Source of the DNA: Sphingomonadales bacterium
GTDB taxonomy: Bacteria; Pseudomonadota; Alphaproteobacteria; Sphingomonadales; Sphingomonadaceae
Length of the DNA: 49,971 nucleotides
Direction: 5' to 3'
Assembly (NCBI GenBank): GCA_004173185.1
Contig: SEFZ01000028.1
Coordinates: 1 to 49,971, forward strand
The first letter of the stretch is position 1; every line of letters begins with the position of its first letter. The notes beneath the pieces are model-generated. The model did not search any database. It was given only the letters and a program-made list of their open reading frames with translations, and was not told where the DNA came from. Shown piece after piece: positions 17,283-24,815 of the stretch. The position numbers were made by a program, and so were the translations under genes.

Positions 17283-18392
17283 TCAGGCGTAGAAGGCCCG
17301 TACCTGTTCGATCACATAGTCGACGTCGTCGTTGGCCAGCATGTGGTGCATCGGCAGCATCATGTAACGCTTCGACATTTCCTCGGCATAAGGCGCATGC
17401 GCGCGCAGACCGAGGTCGTCGAACTGGTGGAGCATCCACCCGCCCCACTGGATGATCGTGCCGACATTCTTCGCCGCCAGATGCTCGCGAAGTGCGTCGC
17501 GGTTCTCGGCCTGAATCTCGTAGTTCTGGAAAATATCGAAGCGCAGATTGTCGCTGTCGAGGGCCGGCGGCAGCAACAGTTGCGCAATGTCGTGCAGCCC
17601 CCCCTGATAGCGGCTCGCGATCGCCCGGCGCCGCGCGATCGCATCGTCGTAGCGCGCGAGCTTCACCCGCAGGATCGCTGCCTGGATATTGTCGAGGCGG
17701 CCGTTGTGGCCAAAGGCGCGGACCTTGCCGTCGGCGCCGCGGCCATGGTCGCGCATCTGGCGGATCGCCGCCGCGGCATCGTCGCTGTTGGTGACGATCG
17801 CGCCGCCATCGCCGAAGCAGCCGAGCGTCTTCGCCGGGAAAAAGCTGTACGAACCTGCAATCCCGAACAATCCCGCCTTGGTACCGCCAAACGACGCGCC
17901 AAGCGCCTGACAGCTGTCCTCGACGATCTTCAGCCCACGCTCCTTCGCGATCGCGCCGATCGCGTTCATGTCGCTGGTGCGGCCGTTGAGTTGCGTCGGC
18001 ATGATCGCGCGCGTCTTTTCGCTGACCATGCTCGCAGCGCTTGCCGGGTCCATCATGCTGTCAGGCAGGCAGTCGCAGATAACCGGGATCGCGCCGACAT
18101 GATGCACAGCGGCGGCGGTCGCGACAAAGGTGTGTGACGAGACGATGACCTCGTCGCCCGCGCCGATCCCCGACGCCTTCAGCGACAGCGTCAGTGCGAC
18201 GGTGCCGTCAGCGACGCCGATGACATGCTTCGCGCCCAGGAAATCGGCCAGTTCTTCCTCGAACTGGATCAGGTCCTTTTGCATGATATAGGCACCGCGC
18301 GCCATCACCTCGCGCAGCGTATCCACATATTCGTCGCCGCGCTCGGCGAACAGCGCCGGATAGTTGAAGAAGGGAACATTGCGTTCGGTCAT
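17283..18392 (-). CDS. DegT/DnrJ/EryC1/StrS family sugar aminotransferase
   Basis: A 369-residue PLP-dependent aminotransferase. GVADGTVALTLSLKASGIG, EVIVSSHTFVATAAAVH, EDSCQALGASFGG and SYSFFPAKTLGCFGDGGA are present; the lysine of FFPAKTLG forms the internal aldimine. I set the start at ATG 18390-18392 (MTERNVPFFNYP), which forms ATGA with the upstream GNAT stop and has AAGG upstream; a frame extending to 18482 would cover most of that gene's 3' end. It differs clearly from the WbpE copy at 20667. With the FlaA1-type dehydratase and the adjacent GNAT it could make a UDP-4-amino-4,6-dideoxy sugar, as in bacillosamine-type pathways. Its substrate is inferred, not shown. Confidence 0.9.
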   Translation of the reverse strand: MTERNVPFFNYPALFAERGDEYVDTLREVMARGAYIMQKDLIQFEEELADFLGAKHVIGVADGTVALTLSLKASGIGAGDEVIVSSHTFVATAAAVHHVGAIPVICDCLPDSMMDPASAASMVSEKTRAIMPTQLNGRTSDMNAIGAIAKERGLKIVEDSCQALGASFGGTKAGLFGIAGSYSFFPAKTLGCFGDGGAIVTNSDDAAAAIRQMRDHGRGADGKVRAFGHNGRLDNIQAAILRVKLARYDDAIARRRAIASRYQGGLHDIAQLLLPPALDSDNLRFDIFQNYEIQAENRDALREHLAAKNVGTIIQWGGWMLHQFDDLGLRAHAPYAEEMSKRYMMLPMHHMLANDDVDYVIEQVRAFYA

Positions 18393-18970
18393 GGGGCCTT
18401 GCTTTCTGGCGTAGGGGGAAATGTGTCGGCAGGATGGGCGATCGCGTAGAAGCCAAAAGCCCGTAGCCCGAAACGCGGGCATTTGTCACCGGCTCCTGCA
18501 TAACGGAAACCGGCCTTGCGGATTACGGCGACCGATGCCTCGTTCTGGGCTTCGGTCAGGTACCAATAACCACGCGCCCGTCCGAAATGTGCGATAATCT
18601 CGTCAATCGCGCGAACCGCCAGCCCCTTGCCGCGATGCTCCGGGCGGCTTTCGGTCGCCCCGATCTGCAGGTCGATCGCCTTCATGAAGGGAAAGCGTGC
18701 AAACCCCGGCATCACCATCGAACTGTGCGCGATCGCGCCGGCGCTGTCGCGCAGAATCATCATCGCATAGTCGCGGCTGCGGAACATGCCCAGCGCGTGC
18801 ATCGCGCTATAGCTCAGGATTCGCGGGTCGCGGCGCCCCGGGGGAAAGGGCGCGCCGAACGACGGCTGCCAGAAGGACGCGGCATACTCATCCGACCGAC
18901 GCGCGTCGGCAAGACGCGTTTCGCCCTGCCAGTCGCGGCCGTCGAGGTGATAGAATTGGACCGCGCCCAT
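18389..18970 (-). CDS. GNAT-family N-acetyltransferase
   Basis: A 193-residue acetyltransferase. The acetyl-CoA pyrophosphate-binding motif A reads SRPEHRGKGLAVRAIDEII (about residues 108-126), and YLTEAQNEASVAVIRKAGFR is the usual motif B. It begins MGAVQFYHLDGRD at ATG 18968-18970, 6 nt after the stop of wbpI, and ends overlapping the aminotransferase gene. Position next to a DegT aminotransferase suggests it acetylates the amino group installed by that enzyme, like PseH in pseudaminate synthesis. Other acyl donors are possible. The function is by context; the fold assignment is firmer than the role. Confidence 0.82.
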   Translation of the reverse strand: MGAVQFYHLDGRDWQGETRLADARRSDEYAASFWQPSFGAPFPPGRRDPRILSYSAMHALGMFRSRDYAMMILRDSAGAIAHSSMVMPGFARFPFMKAIDLQIGATESRPEHRGKGLAVRAIDEIIAHFGRARGYWYLTEAQNEASVAVIRKAGFRYAGAGDKCPRFGLRAFGFYAIAHPADTFPPTPESKAP

Positions 18971-18976
18971 CGCCGC

Positions 18977-20662
18977 TCAGGCCAGCCAGGTCCGCGCCAG
19001 ATCGGCCTGTGCGGCGCAATTGTCGGCGTCGACCAGACGCAGCGCCGATTCGAACGGGCTGACAGGCGTCGGCGCCCACAGCCACGGCTGGACGTGCAAC
19101 CGGGTCGCGCCCGCTTTTGCGGCAGCATTGAGGTCGACAGGTGCGCCTCGCGCATCGCGGTCGGCCGTCGCACCCGCCGGATCGGCCACGCCAACCTCGC
19201 AACCGAGGGCCTGCGAAAGCAATGCGGCACCAGCTGCATCGGTCGCGGCCAAATCTGCCAGCCCCGCCAGCCCCTTAAATTGCGCGCGCGCGGCGGCCGA
19301 CAATGGATTGAAGCGGGCGGTCGCCAGATCGAGAAGCAGCGTCGGGCGAAAGCCTTCGGCCCTGGCGAGCGCGAGCAGATCCTGCGCGCCATCGAAACCG
19401 CGCGTCACATCGACCAAAAGCTGACCTGCCCGCCAGCCGTTCGAGGCAGCGTAGCGCGCGAGATCGGTAAACGCCGCATGCGACAGCGCGGCGCTGTCCA
19501 CCGCCTTCGGCAATTGTTCGAAGCGGCCGAGCGGATGCCACGCCCCTTCGTCCCAACCCTGCCGCGCGGTCACGAAGGCCGCGATTTCATCCACGATCTG
19601 CGTGCCCGCGTCGCCGGCGCCAAAATTTTCTTCGACCAGCGCGGTGACGTTCGCCGGCGGCGCGATCGCGGCGAGTGCCGCCGCCAGTCGTTCGGGCGAG
19701 CGGCCGGTCATCACCGCCAGTCCCGCCTCGACGGCTTCGATCCATGCGCTGCTTTCGAGCGGCACGATTGCCGGCTTGCCCGCGAAAAAAGCCTCGCGCC
19801 CGACACCGCCGGAATCGGTAATGACGAGCCGGCTCTGGCGCAGCAACGACTGGAAATCGAAATAGCCGAGCGGGTCGATCAGCCGCAGATTCGTCTGCGG
19901 TGACCAGCCCCAGTTCTGCAAGCGGTGTTGCAGGCGCGGGTGCGCGGGCAACAGCACCGGGAACGGCGCACCGTCAAGCGCGCCGAGCAGGCCGAGGCAG
20001 GTGTCGCGGTCGTCGGTATTCTCGGCGCGGTGGATCGTGCAGATGCCATAGTCGCCCGCGGTCAGCCCGAAATCAGCGGGCTGCGTCGCCTCGCGGCTTT
20101 GCAGCATCTCTCCCGACAGTTTGAAGATGTCGTACATCGGGTCGCCGACGAAGCGCAGCCGATCGGCACCGAAGCCCTCGCGCGCAAGATAACGCATCGC
20201 CTTGCGCGAGCTGACGAGGCACATGTCTGACAGGTGATCGGTGACGATGCGGTTCGTCTCTTCGGGCATCGCCACGCGGCGATACAGTCGCTCGCCGCCT
20301 TCGACATGCATCACCGGTACGCCAAGGTGGGCCGCAACCAGCGCACCAGCGACGGTCGAATTGGTGTCGCCATAGACGAGCAACGCGTCGGGTCTTTCCG
20401 CGTCGAAAACCTCGCGCAGCGGTGCCATCATGCGACCAATCTGGTCGACGATATGCCCCGAACCCATGCCGAGATTATAGTGTGGCGCCTCGATCTCCAG
20501 CTCGGTGAAAAAAACGTCGCTCAGCATCTCGTCATAATGTTGGCCGGTGTTGACGACTACACTCGCAAACGGAGCCTTGCCACCCAGTTCGCGCAGGCGG
20601 CGCGCCGTCACCCCCAGCTTGATGAACTGCGGTCGGTTGCCGACGATGGTCAGGATTTTCAT
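18977..20662 (-). CDS. wbpI: UDP-2,3-diacetamidoglucuronate 2-epimerase (WbpI-like) with extra C-terminal domain
   Basis: Residues 1 to about 370 are a non-hydrolysing UDP-GlcNAc 2-epimerase fold. MKILTIVGNRPQFIKLGVTA resembles WbpI of Pseudomonas more than WecB; VYGDTNSTVAGALVAA, HVEGGERLYRRVAMPEETNR, TIHRAENTDD and ITDSGGVGREAFFAGKP give the catalytic Asp, Glu and His and the UDP site. In context it would convert UDP-GlcNAc(3NAc)A to UDP-ManNAc(3NAc)A. The protein is 561 residues where the family is usually near 370. About 190 further residues, from EGAWHPLGRFEQLPK to the end, form an alpha/beta-looking domain (GQLLVDVTRGFDGAQDLLAL, RPTLLLDLATARFNPL) that I do not recognise. It starts 4 nt after the wbpE stop. 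Confidence 0.9.
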   Translation of the reverse strand: MKILTIVGNRPQFIKLGVTARRLRELGGKAPFASVVVNTGQHYDEMLSDVFFTELEIEAPHYNLGMGSGHIVDQIGRMMAPLREVFDAERPDALLVYGDTNSTVAGALVAAHLGVPVMHVEGGERLYRRVAMPEETNRIVTDHLSDMCLVSSRKAMRYLAREGFGADRLRFVGDPMYDIFKLSGEMLQSREATQPADFGLTAGDYGICTIHRAENTDDRDTCLGLLGALDGAPFPVLLPAHPRLQHRLQNWGWSPQTNLRLIDPLGYFDFQSLLRQSRLVITDSGGVGREAFFAGKPAIVPLESSAWIEAVEAGLAVMTGRSPERLAAALAAIAPPANVTALVEENFGAGDAGTQIVDEIAAFVTARQGWDEGAWHPLGRFEQLPKAVDSAALSHAAFTDLARYAASNGWRAGQLLVDVTRGFDGAQDLLALARAEGFRPTLLLDLATARFNPLSAAARAQFKGLAGLADLAATDAAGAALLSQALGCEVGVADPAGATADRDARGAPVDLNAAAKAGATRLHVQPWLWAPTPVSPFESALRLVDADNCAAQADLARTWLA

Positions 20663-20666
20663 CGGC

Positions 20667-21779
20667 TCAGCTCCGCACCGCCGCGGCGAGCGCGGCGACG
20701 ACTTTCGCCTGGTCGGCCTCGGTCAGATAGGGATGCATGGGTAGGCTCAAAACTTCCGCCGCCGCCTTTTCGCTGTGCGGCACGGCCACTGGCAAGATCG
20801 CCTGTCCGTCGAACGCTTCCTGCTGATGCAGCGCCCGCGGATAATGGATCGTCGTCGGAACCCCCGCCGCCTTCATGTCCGCCGCGACGGCGGCGCGGTT
20901 CGGCACGCGGATTGTATATTGCGCCCACACGCTGGAGCTGCCTTGCTCGACCGTCGGCGCCACGACCCCTGCCTCCGCCAGACCCGTCTCGCTGATTAGC
21001 GCATGGTAACGCTGCGCGGCAGCTTCGCGAAGCTCCACTTCCTCATCGAACACTTCGAGCTTGGCGAGCAGGATTGCCGCCTGCAACGTATCGAGACGCG
21101 CATTCACGCCAACGCGGACATGATGATAACGCTCGGCCTGCCCATGGGCGCGAATGCTGCGCAGCAACGCCGCCAGATCGTCGTCATCGGTAAAGCAGGC
21201 CCCGCCGTCGCCGTAGCAGCCGAGCGGCTTGCTCGGGAAAAAGCTGGTCGTCGCGATCGTTCCGAGCGAGCAGGCGGTGCGGCCGCGGAAAGTCGCGCCG
21301 AAGCTTTGCGCCGCGTCCTCGATCACCGCGATGTCCCGCCCGGCGGCGATTTCGGCGAGCGCGTCATAATCGGCGCACTGGCCAAACAGATCGACCGCGA
21401 TGATCGCGCGGGTCCGGTCGGTAATCGCGGCGCGAACCGCGGCAGGATCGACATTGAAGCTCACCGGGTCGACGTCGACGAGGACCGGCGTCGCACCGAG
21501 CAGCGCAATCACCTCGGCGGCGGCCACATAGCTGAACGCCGGCGTGATCACCTCGTCGCCCTGCCTGATGTCCAGCGCCATCAGCGCCAGCTGCAGCGCG
21601 TCGGTACCGTTCGCGACGCCGATACAATGCCGGACGCCCGCGCGCGCGGCGAGTGCAGCTTCGAGTTCGGCCACTTCGGGACCGAGAATATATTGGCCAT
21701 GGGCAAGCACCGCCGCCATCCGCGCGTCGAGCGACGGGCGGATGCGCTGCTGCTGGGCACCCAGATCGATGAACTGCAT
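20667..21779 (-). CDS. wbpE: UDP-3-oxo-GlcNAcA aminotransferase (WbpE-like)
   Basis: A 370-residue DegT-type PLP aminotransferase very similar in order and wording to Pseudomonas WbpE. MQFIDLGAQQQRIRPSLD, HGQYILGPEVAELEAAL, GVANGTDALQLALMAL, AVIEDAAQSFGATFRG, SFFPSKPLGCYGDGGA (Lys184 binds PLP), YHHVRVGVNARLDTLQAAIL and LPMHPYL are all visible. It should transfer an amino group from glutamate to the C3 ketone of UDP-2-acetamido-3-oxo-glucuronate, giving 2-oxoglutarate. That product is the oxidant WbpB uses, so the two steps are coupled. It lies between wbpA and wbpI with short gaps. Confidence 0.93.
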   Translation of the reverse strand: MQFIDLGAQQQRIRPSLDARMAAVLAHGQYILGPEVAELEAALAARAGVRHCIGVANGTDALQLALMALDIRQGDEVITPAFSYVAAAEVIALLGATPVLVDVDPVSFNVDPAAVRAAITDRTRAIIAVDLFGQCADYDALAEIAAGRDIAVIEDAAQSFGATFRGRTACSLGTIATTSFFPSKPLGCYGDGGACFTDDDDLAALLRSIRAHGQAERYHHVRVGVNARLDTLQAAILLAKLEVFDEEVELREAAAQRYHALISETGLAEAGVVAPTVEQGSSSVWAQYTIRVPNRAAVAADMKAAGVPTTIHYPRALHQQEAFDGQAILPVAVPHSEKAAAEVLSLPMHPYLTEADQAKVVAALAAAVRS

Positions 21780-21797
21780 AGTTTTGTTCCTGTCCGC

Positions 21798-23129
21798 TTA
21801 CGCCTTGGTGACCCTTTCGTGCGGATCGAGATAGCGTCCGCGCGTATCGACGATCAGCGAGGCGCTTGCGAGGATCATGTCATAGTCGAAGCCGTCGTGG
21901 TCGGTCGCGACGAGCACACAGTCATAACCGGCGATGCGTTCAGGCGTCAGCGCGACGCTGTCGAGCGTGAAGTTGTGTTCGCGCATCTCCGGGAAGCTAG
22001 GAAAATAGGGATCGCTATAATCGATATGCGCGCCGAGAGCCTCGAGCCGCTCCATCAGCAGCACCGAAGGAGATTCTCGCATATCGTCGACATTCTTCTT
22101 GTACGCGATGCCGAGCACGAGGACGCGGCTGCCGTTCAGCGCCTTCCGCCGGCGGTTGAGCGCGAGGGACACCTTGCCGACGACATAGTCGGGCATGCTG
22201 TTGTTCACCTCACCCGCAAGCTCGATGAAACGCGTGTGCACGCCGACCTCGTGCGCCTTCCATGTCAGGTAGAAAGGGTCGATCGGGATGCAATGACCGC
22301 CGAGGCCGGGTCCCGGGTAGTAGGGGACGAAGCCAAAGGGCTTGGTGGCAGCGGCGCGGATCACCTCGTGAATGTCGATGTCGAGTTTGTCGGCGACGAC
22401 CTTCATCTCGTTGACGAGGCCGATGTTCACCGCGCGGTGGATATTCTCGAGCAGTTTCGTGAGCTCGGCAACCTTGGTCGAGCTGACCGGCACGACCTTG
22501 TCGATCACATGGCCATATAGCGCGAGGCCGACGTCGAGGCAGGCGGGGGTGTGGCCGCCGCACACCTTCGGAATGGTGCGCGTCGTAAAATTGATGTTGC
22601 CCGGATCCTCGCGCTCGGGGGAATAGACGAGGAAATAGTCCTCGCCGACCTGGCGGCCCGTGCTTTCGACGCGCGGTAACAGCTCTTCCTCGGTCGTGCC
22701 CGGATAGGTCGTGCTTTCAAGCGACAGCACCTGGCCGGGACGCAGATAGGGCAGCAGCGCATCGGTCGTCTCGGTGACGAAGCTGAGGTCGGGCTCGCGA
22801 TGGCGGCCAAGCGGCGTCGGAACACAGATGATCAGCGCGTCACAATCGCTGGCGCGCGCAAAATCTGTCGTCGCTTCGAAACCCGCCGCATGCGCCTTTG
22901 CGACGTCGGCGTGCGCGATATGGTCGATATAGCTTTCGCCCCGGTTGAGGCGTTCGGTCTTGCGGCTGTCGATGTCGAGCCCAATCACGCGATAGCCTAC
23001 CTCGGTGAAGCGCAGGACGAGCGGCAGACCGACATAGCCCAGCCCAACGACTCCGATCACTGCGCTCTTGTCTTCCAGCTTTTTGATGAGAGCCTGCTGC
23101 ACTTGAAACTCCATGAAATCAGGGGGCAC
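21798..23129 (-). CDS. wbpA: UDP-N-acetyl-D-glucosamine 6-dehydrogenase (WbpA-like)
   Basis: A 443-residue NAD-dependent dehydrogenase that oxidises UDP-GlcNAc to UDP-GlcNAcA, the first committed step of the diacetamido-uronate pathway. IGVVGLGYVGLPLVLRFTEV (about 29-48) is the Rossmann motif, ESTTYPGTTEEELLPRV and YSPEREDPGN are typical of WbpA/TviB, and YYPGPGLGGHCIPIDPFYL contains the catalytic cysteine. VLGIAYKKNVDDMRESPSV begins the C-terminal UDP-binding domain. The GTG start at 23127-23129 has GGACGGG upstream; ATG at 23112-23114 (MEFQVQQALIKKLED) is a good alternative. It sits between wbpD and wbpE, in line with the rest of the set. Confidence 0.93.
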   Translation of the reverse strand: MPPDFMEFQVQQALIKKLEDKSAVIGVVGLGYVGLPLVLRFTEVGYRVIGLDIDSRKTERLNRGESYIDHIAHADVAKAHAAGFEATTDFARASDCDALIICVPTPLGRHREPDLSFVTETTDALLPYLRPGQVLSLESTTYPGTTEEELLPRVESTGRQVGEDYFLVYSPEREDPGNINFTTRTIPKVCGGHTPACLDVGLALYGHVIDKVVPVSSTKVAELTKLLENIHRAVNIGLVNEMKVVADKLDIDIHEVIRAAATKPFGFVPYYPGPGLGGHCIPIDPFYLTWKAHEVGVHTRFIELAGEVNNSMPDYVVGKVSLALNRRRKALNGSRVLVLGIAYKKNVDDMRESPSVLLMERLEALGAHIDYSDPYFPSFPEMREHNFTLDSVALTPERIAGYDCVLVATDHDGFDYDMILASASLIVDTRGRYLDPHERVTKA

Positions 23130-23157
23130 GCACCCGTCCGGGCGCGCGTAATATGGA

Positions 23158-23745
23158 TCAGTTATCGGTCAATTCGCGCGTAACGCGATCGCCTCGCAAA
23201 TGGTAGCGCGACCCGTCGTTCGGGCATTGGACATCTGCTTCGCCAGTGAGAGGCAGTTCCAGCCGCTCGCCATAGGCGCTCATCCATCCGATATGTCGCG
23301 CGGGCACGCCTACGACCAGCGCGAAGTCGGGCACGTCGCCAGTGACCACCGCCCCCGCCCCGACGAAGCTGTATTCGCCCAGCGTCGCACCGCACACAAT
23401 GGTGCAATTGGCACCGAGCGAGGCCCCCCGGCCCACTCGTGTCGGACGATATTCGGTCTTGCGCTCGACATGCGCGCGCGGATTGACAACGTTGGTGAAC
23501 ACCGCGCTCGGCCCACAGAAGACGTCGTCGTCCAGGATGACGTCATCATAGAGCGACACATTGTTCTGGACCTTCACGCCATTGCCGATCCGGGCGCGGT
23601 TCCCGACGAAAACATTCTGGCCGAGGCTGCACCGTTCACCGATCACCGCGCCGCCGCAGATATGGACGAAATGCCATATTCGCGTTCCGGCACCGATCAC
23701 GGCGCCCTCGTCAACGATTGCCGAAGGATGGACGGTTACCGTCAT
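23158..23745 (-). CDS. wbpD: UDP-3-amino-GlcNAcA N-acetyltransferase (WbpD-like)
   Basis: A 195-residue left-handed beta-helix acetyltransferase. HPSAIVDEGAVIGAGTRIWH, HFVHICGGAVIGERCSLGQN, FVGNRARIGNGVKVQNNVSL, FCGPSAVFTNVVNPRA and GASLGANCTIVCGATLGEYS show the hexapeptide repeats, and VGVPARHIGWMS is the usual end of the helix. It should acetylate the C3 amino group to give UDP-GlcNAc(3NAc)A, using acetyl-CoA as a trimer. The start is ATG 23743-23745 (MTVTVHPSAI), four bases after the wbpB stop; the reading frame extends far upstream but that part is a shadow of wbpB. A short C-terminal tail (QCPNDGSRYHLRGDRV) is also found in WbpD proteins. Confidence 0.93.
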   Translation of the reverse strand: MTVTVHPSAIVDEGAVIGAGTRIWHFVHICGGAVIGERCSLGQNVFVGNRARIGNGVKVQNNVSLYDDVILDDDVFCGPSAVFTNVVNPRAHVERKTEYRPTRVGRGASLGANCTIVCGATLGEYSFVGAGAVVTGDVPDFALVVGVPARHIGWMSAYGERLELPLTGEADVQCPNDGSRYHLRGDRVTRELTDN

Positions 23746-23749
23746 CGGC

Positions 23750-24700
23750 TCAGAGCTTTTGCGCCAGCGGATGATAGTCGCCGGCGAGCGGCGCGAGCGA
23801 CATGCGGCGGATGTCATTCGCCAGCCGGACGCTGGGCTCCGCGACGTCGAGTCCGAAGCCGTTCCCGCAGAGCACGGCTTCATAGCTGCGAGTATGAAGG
23901 TCGGTGAAGCCTTCCGAAAATTCGAACTCCTCGCCGTCGAACTGGATCGAACGATAGGTGCGCTTGCCTGCCGCGCGCGCAGCATCAGGCAGATAGGCCT
24001 CGTTGATCGAAAGGAACCAGCGCACGTCGGCGTTGCGGAAGCTGAGCACGCCCGCCGCTGCATCGTCGTTGCTGGCGTGAACGCGATTTTCGACCACATT
24101 GCCGAACAGAAAGCTTAGCATGTCGAAGAAATGGATACCGATGTTGGTCGCGATCCCGCCCGAACGCCGCAAGTCGCCCTTCCATGAGGTGAAATACCAG
24201 GCACCGCGCGACGTAAGATAGGTAAGGTCGACCGCGAACCGCTTGGCGGGATTCGCCGCGAGCTCGGCATCGATTTTGGCCTTGAGCGTGATCACGCTGT
24301 CGTGGAGGCGCAACTGGAGGATCGTGTAAATCTTCTTGCCCGTCTCGCGCTCGACGACGCGCAACGCATCGAGGTCCGTCGCATCGAGCACAAGCGGCTT
24401 TTCGCAGATCGCATCGGCCCCATGGCGCAGCGCGGTGCGCATGTGCGGCGCATGCAGGTCGTTTGGCGAACAGATGCTGATATAATCGAGTTTGCGGCCC
24501 GCGACGGCTTCGCCGTCCAGAAAGCTCTCGAACTTTTCCGCTACGGTGAAGAAAGCCGCGTCGGGGAAGAAGCTGTCCATGATCCCGACGCTGTCATTAA
24601 TGTCATAAGCAACGACCAGTTTGTTACCCGTGTCGCGAATGGCCTGAAGGTGGCGGGGCGCAATGTAACCGGCAGCCCCGACAAGTGCAAAACGTTGCAT
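23750..24700 (-). CDS. wbpB: UDP-GlcNAcA 3-dehydrogenase (WbpB-like, Gfo/Idh/MocA family)
   Basis: A 316-residue oxidoreductase matching Pseudomonas WbpB nearly motif for motif: MQRFALVGAAGYIAPRHLQA, VVAYDINDSVGIMDSFFPDA, SICSPNDLHAPHMRTALRHG, ICEKPLVLDATDLDAL (the EKP catalytic Lys), LTYLTSRGAWYFTSWKGDLR, ATNIGIHFFDMLSFLFG and GEEFEFSEGFTDLHTRSYEA. The family keeps tightly bound NAD and reoxidises NADH with 2-oxoglutarate, releasing 2-hydroxyglutarate. The start is ATG 24698-24700, which has a strong GGAGGA Shine-Dalgarno 10 nt upstream; a longer frame to 24769 would include non-family sequence. It is the first gene of the operon-like run that ends with wzx. Confidence 0.95.
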   Translation of the reverse strand: MQRFALVGAAGYIAPRHLQAIRDTGNKLVVAYDINDSVGIMDSFFPDAAFFTVAEKFESFLDGEAVAGRKLDYISICSPNDLHAPHMRTALRHGADAICEKPLVLDATDLDALRVVERETGKKIYTILQLRLHDSVITLKAKIDAELAANPAKRFAVDLTYLTSRGAWYFTSWKGDLRRSGGIATNIGIHFFDMLSFLFGNVVENRVHASNDDAAAGVLSFRNADVRWFLSINEAYLPDAARAAGKRTYRSIQFDGEEFEFSEGFTDLHTRSYEAVLCGNGFGLDVAEPSVRLANDIRRMSLAPLAGDYHPLAQKL

Positions 24701-24710
24701 TAGTGAATAT

Positions 24711-24716
24711 TCCTCC
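24711..24716 (-). promoter_or_regulatory. Ribosome binding site of wbpB
   Basis: GGAGGA on the minus strand lies 10 nt before ATG 24698-24700. It is one of the stronger Shine-Dalgarno matches in the window and decides the start of wbpB in place of the in-frame upstream ATG at 24769. Confidence 0.75.
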
Positions 24717-24769
24717 GACGGATCGCGGCCAACTACACGGGTCGGCCGCTGGTGTAAACCCATGGCCAT

Positions 24770-24815
24770 CTTCTTACTCTTTAAAAAAAACTATATATAA
24801 CAAACTTCTACCAGC
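24770..24815 (-). promoter_or_regulatory. A/T-rich tract upstream of wbpB, possible operon promoter
   Basis: About 45 bases are strongly A/T-rich in an otherwise GC-rich window and include TATATATAG and an eight-base T run on the minus strand. They fall in the 115-nt gap between the stop of the flavoprotein gene and wbpB, the only gap over 30 nt in the run from 24816 down to wzx. TATATA could serve as a -10 element, but I find no convincing -35, so this may equally be a UP-like or termination element. A start for the wbpB-wzx transcript here is inference. Confidence 0.35.
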
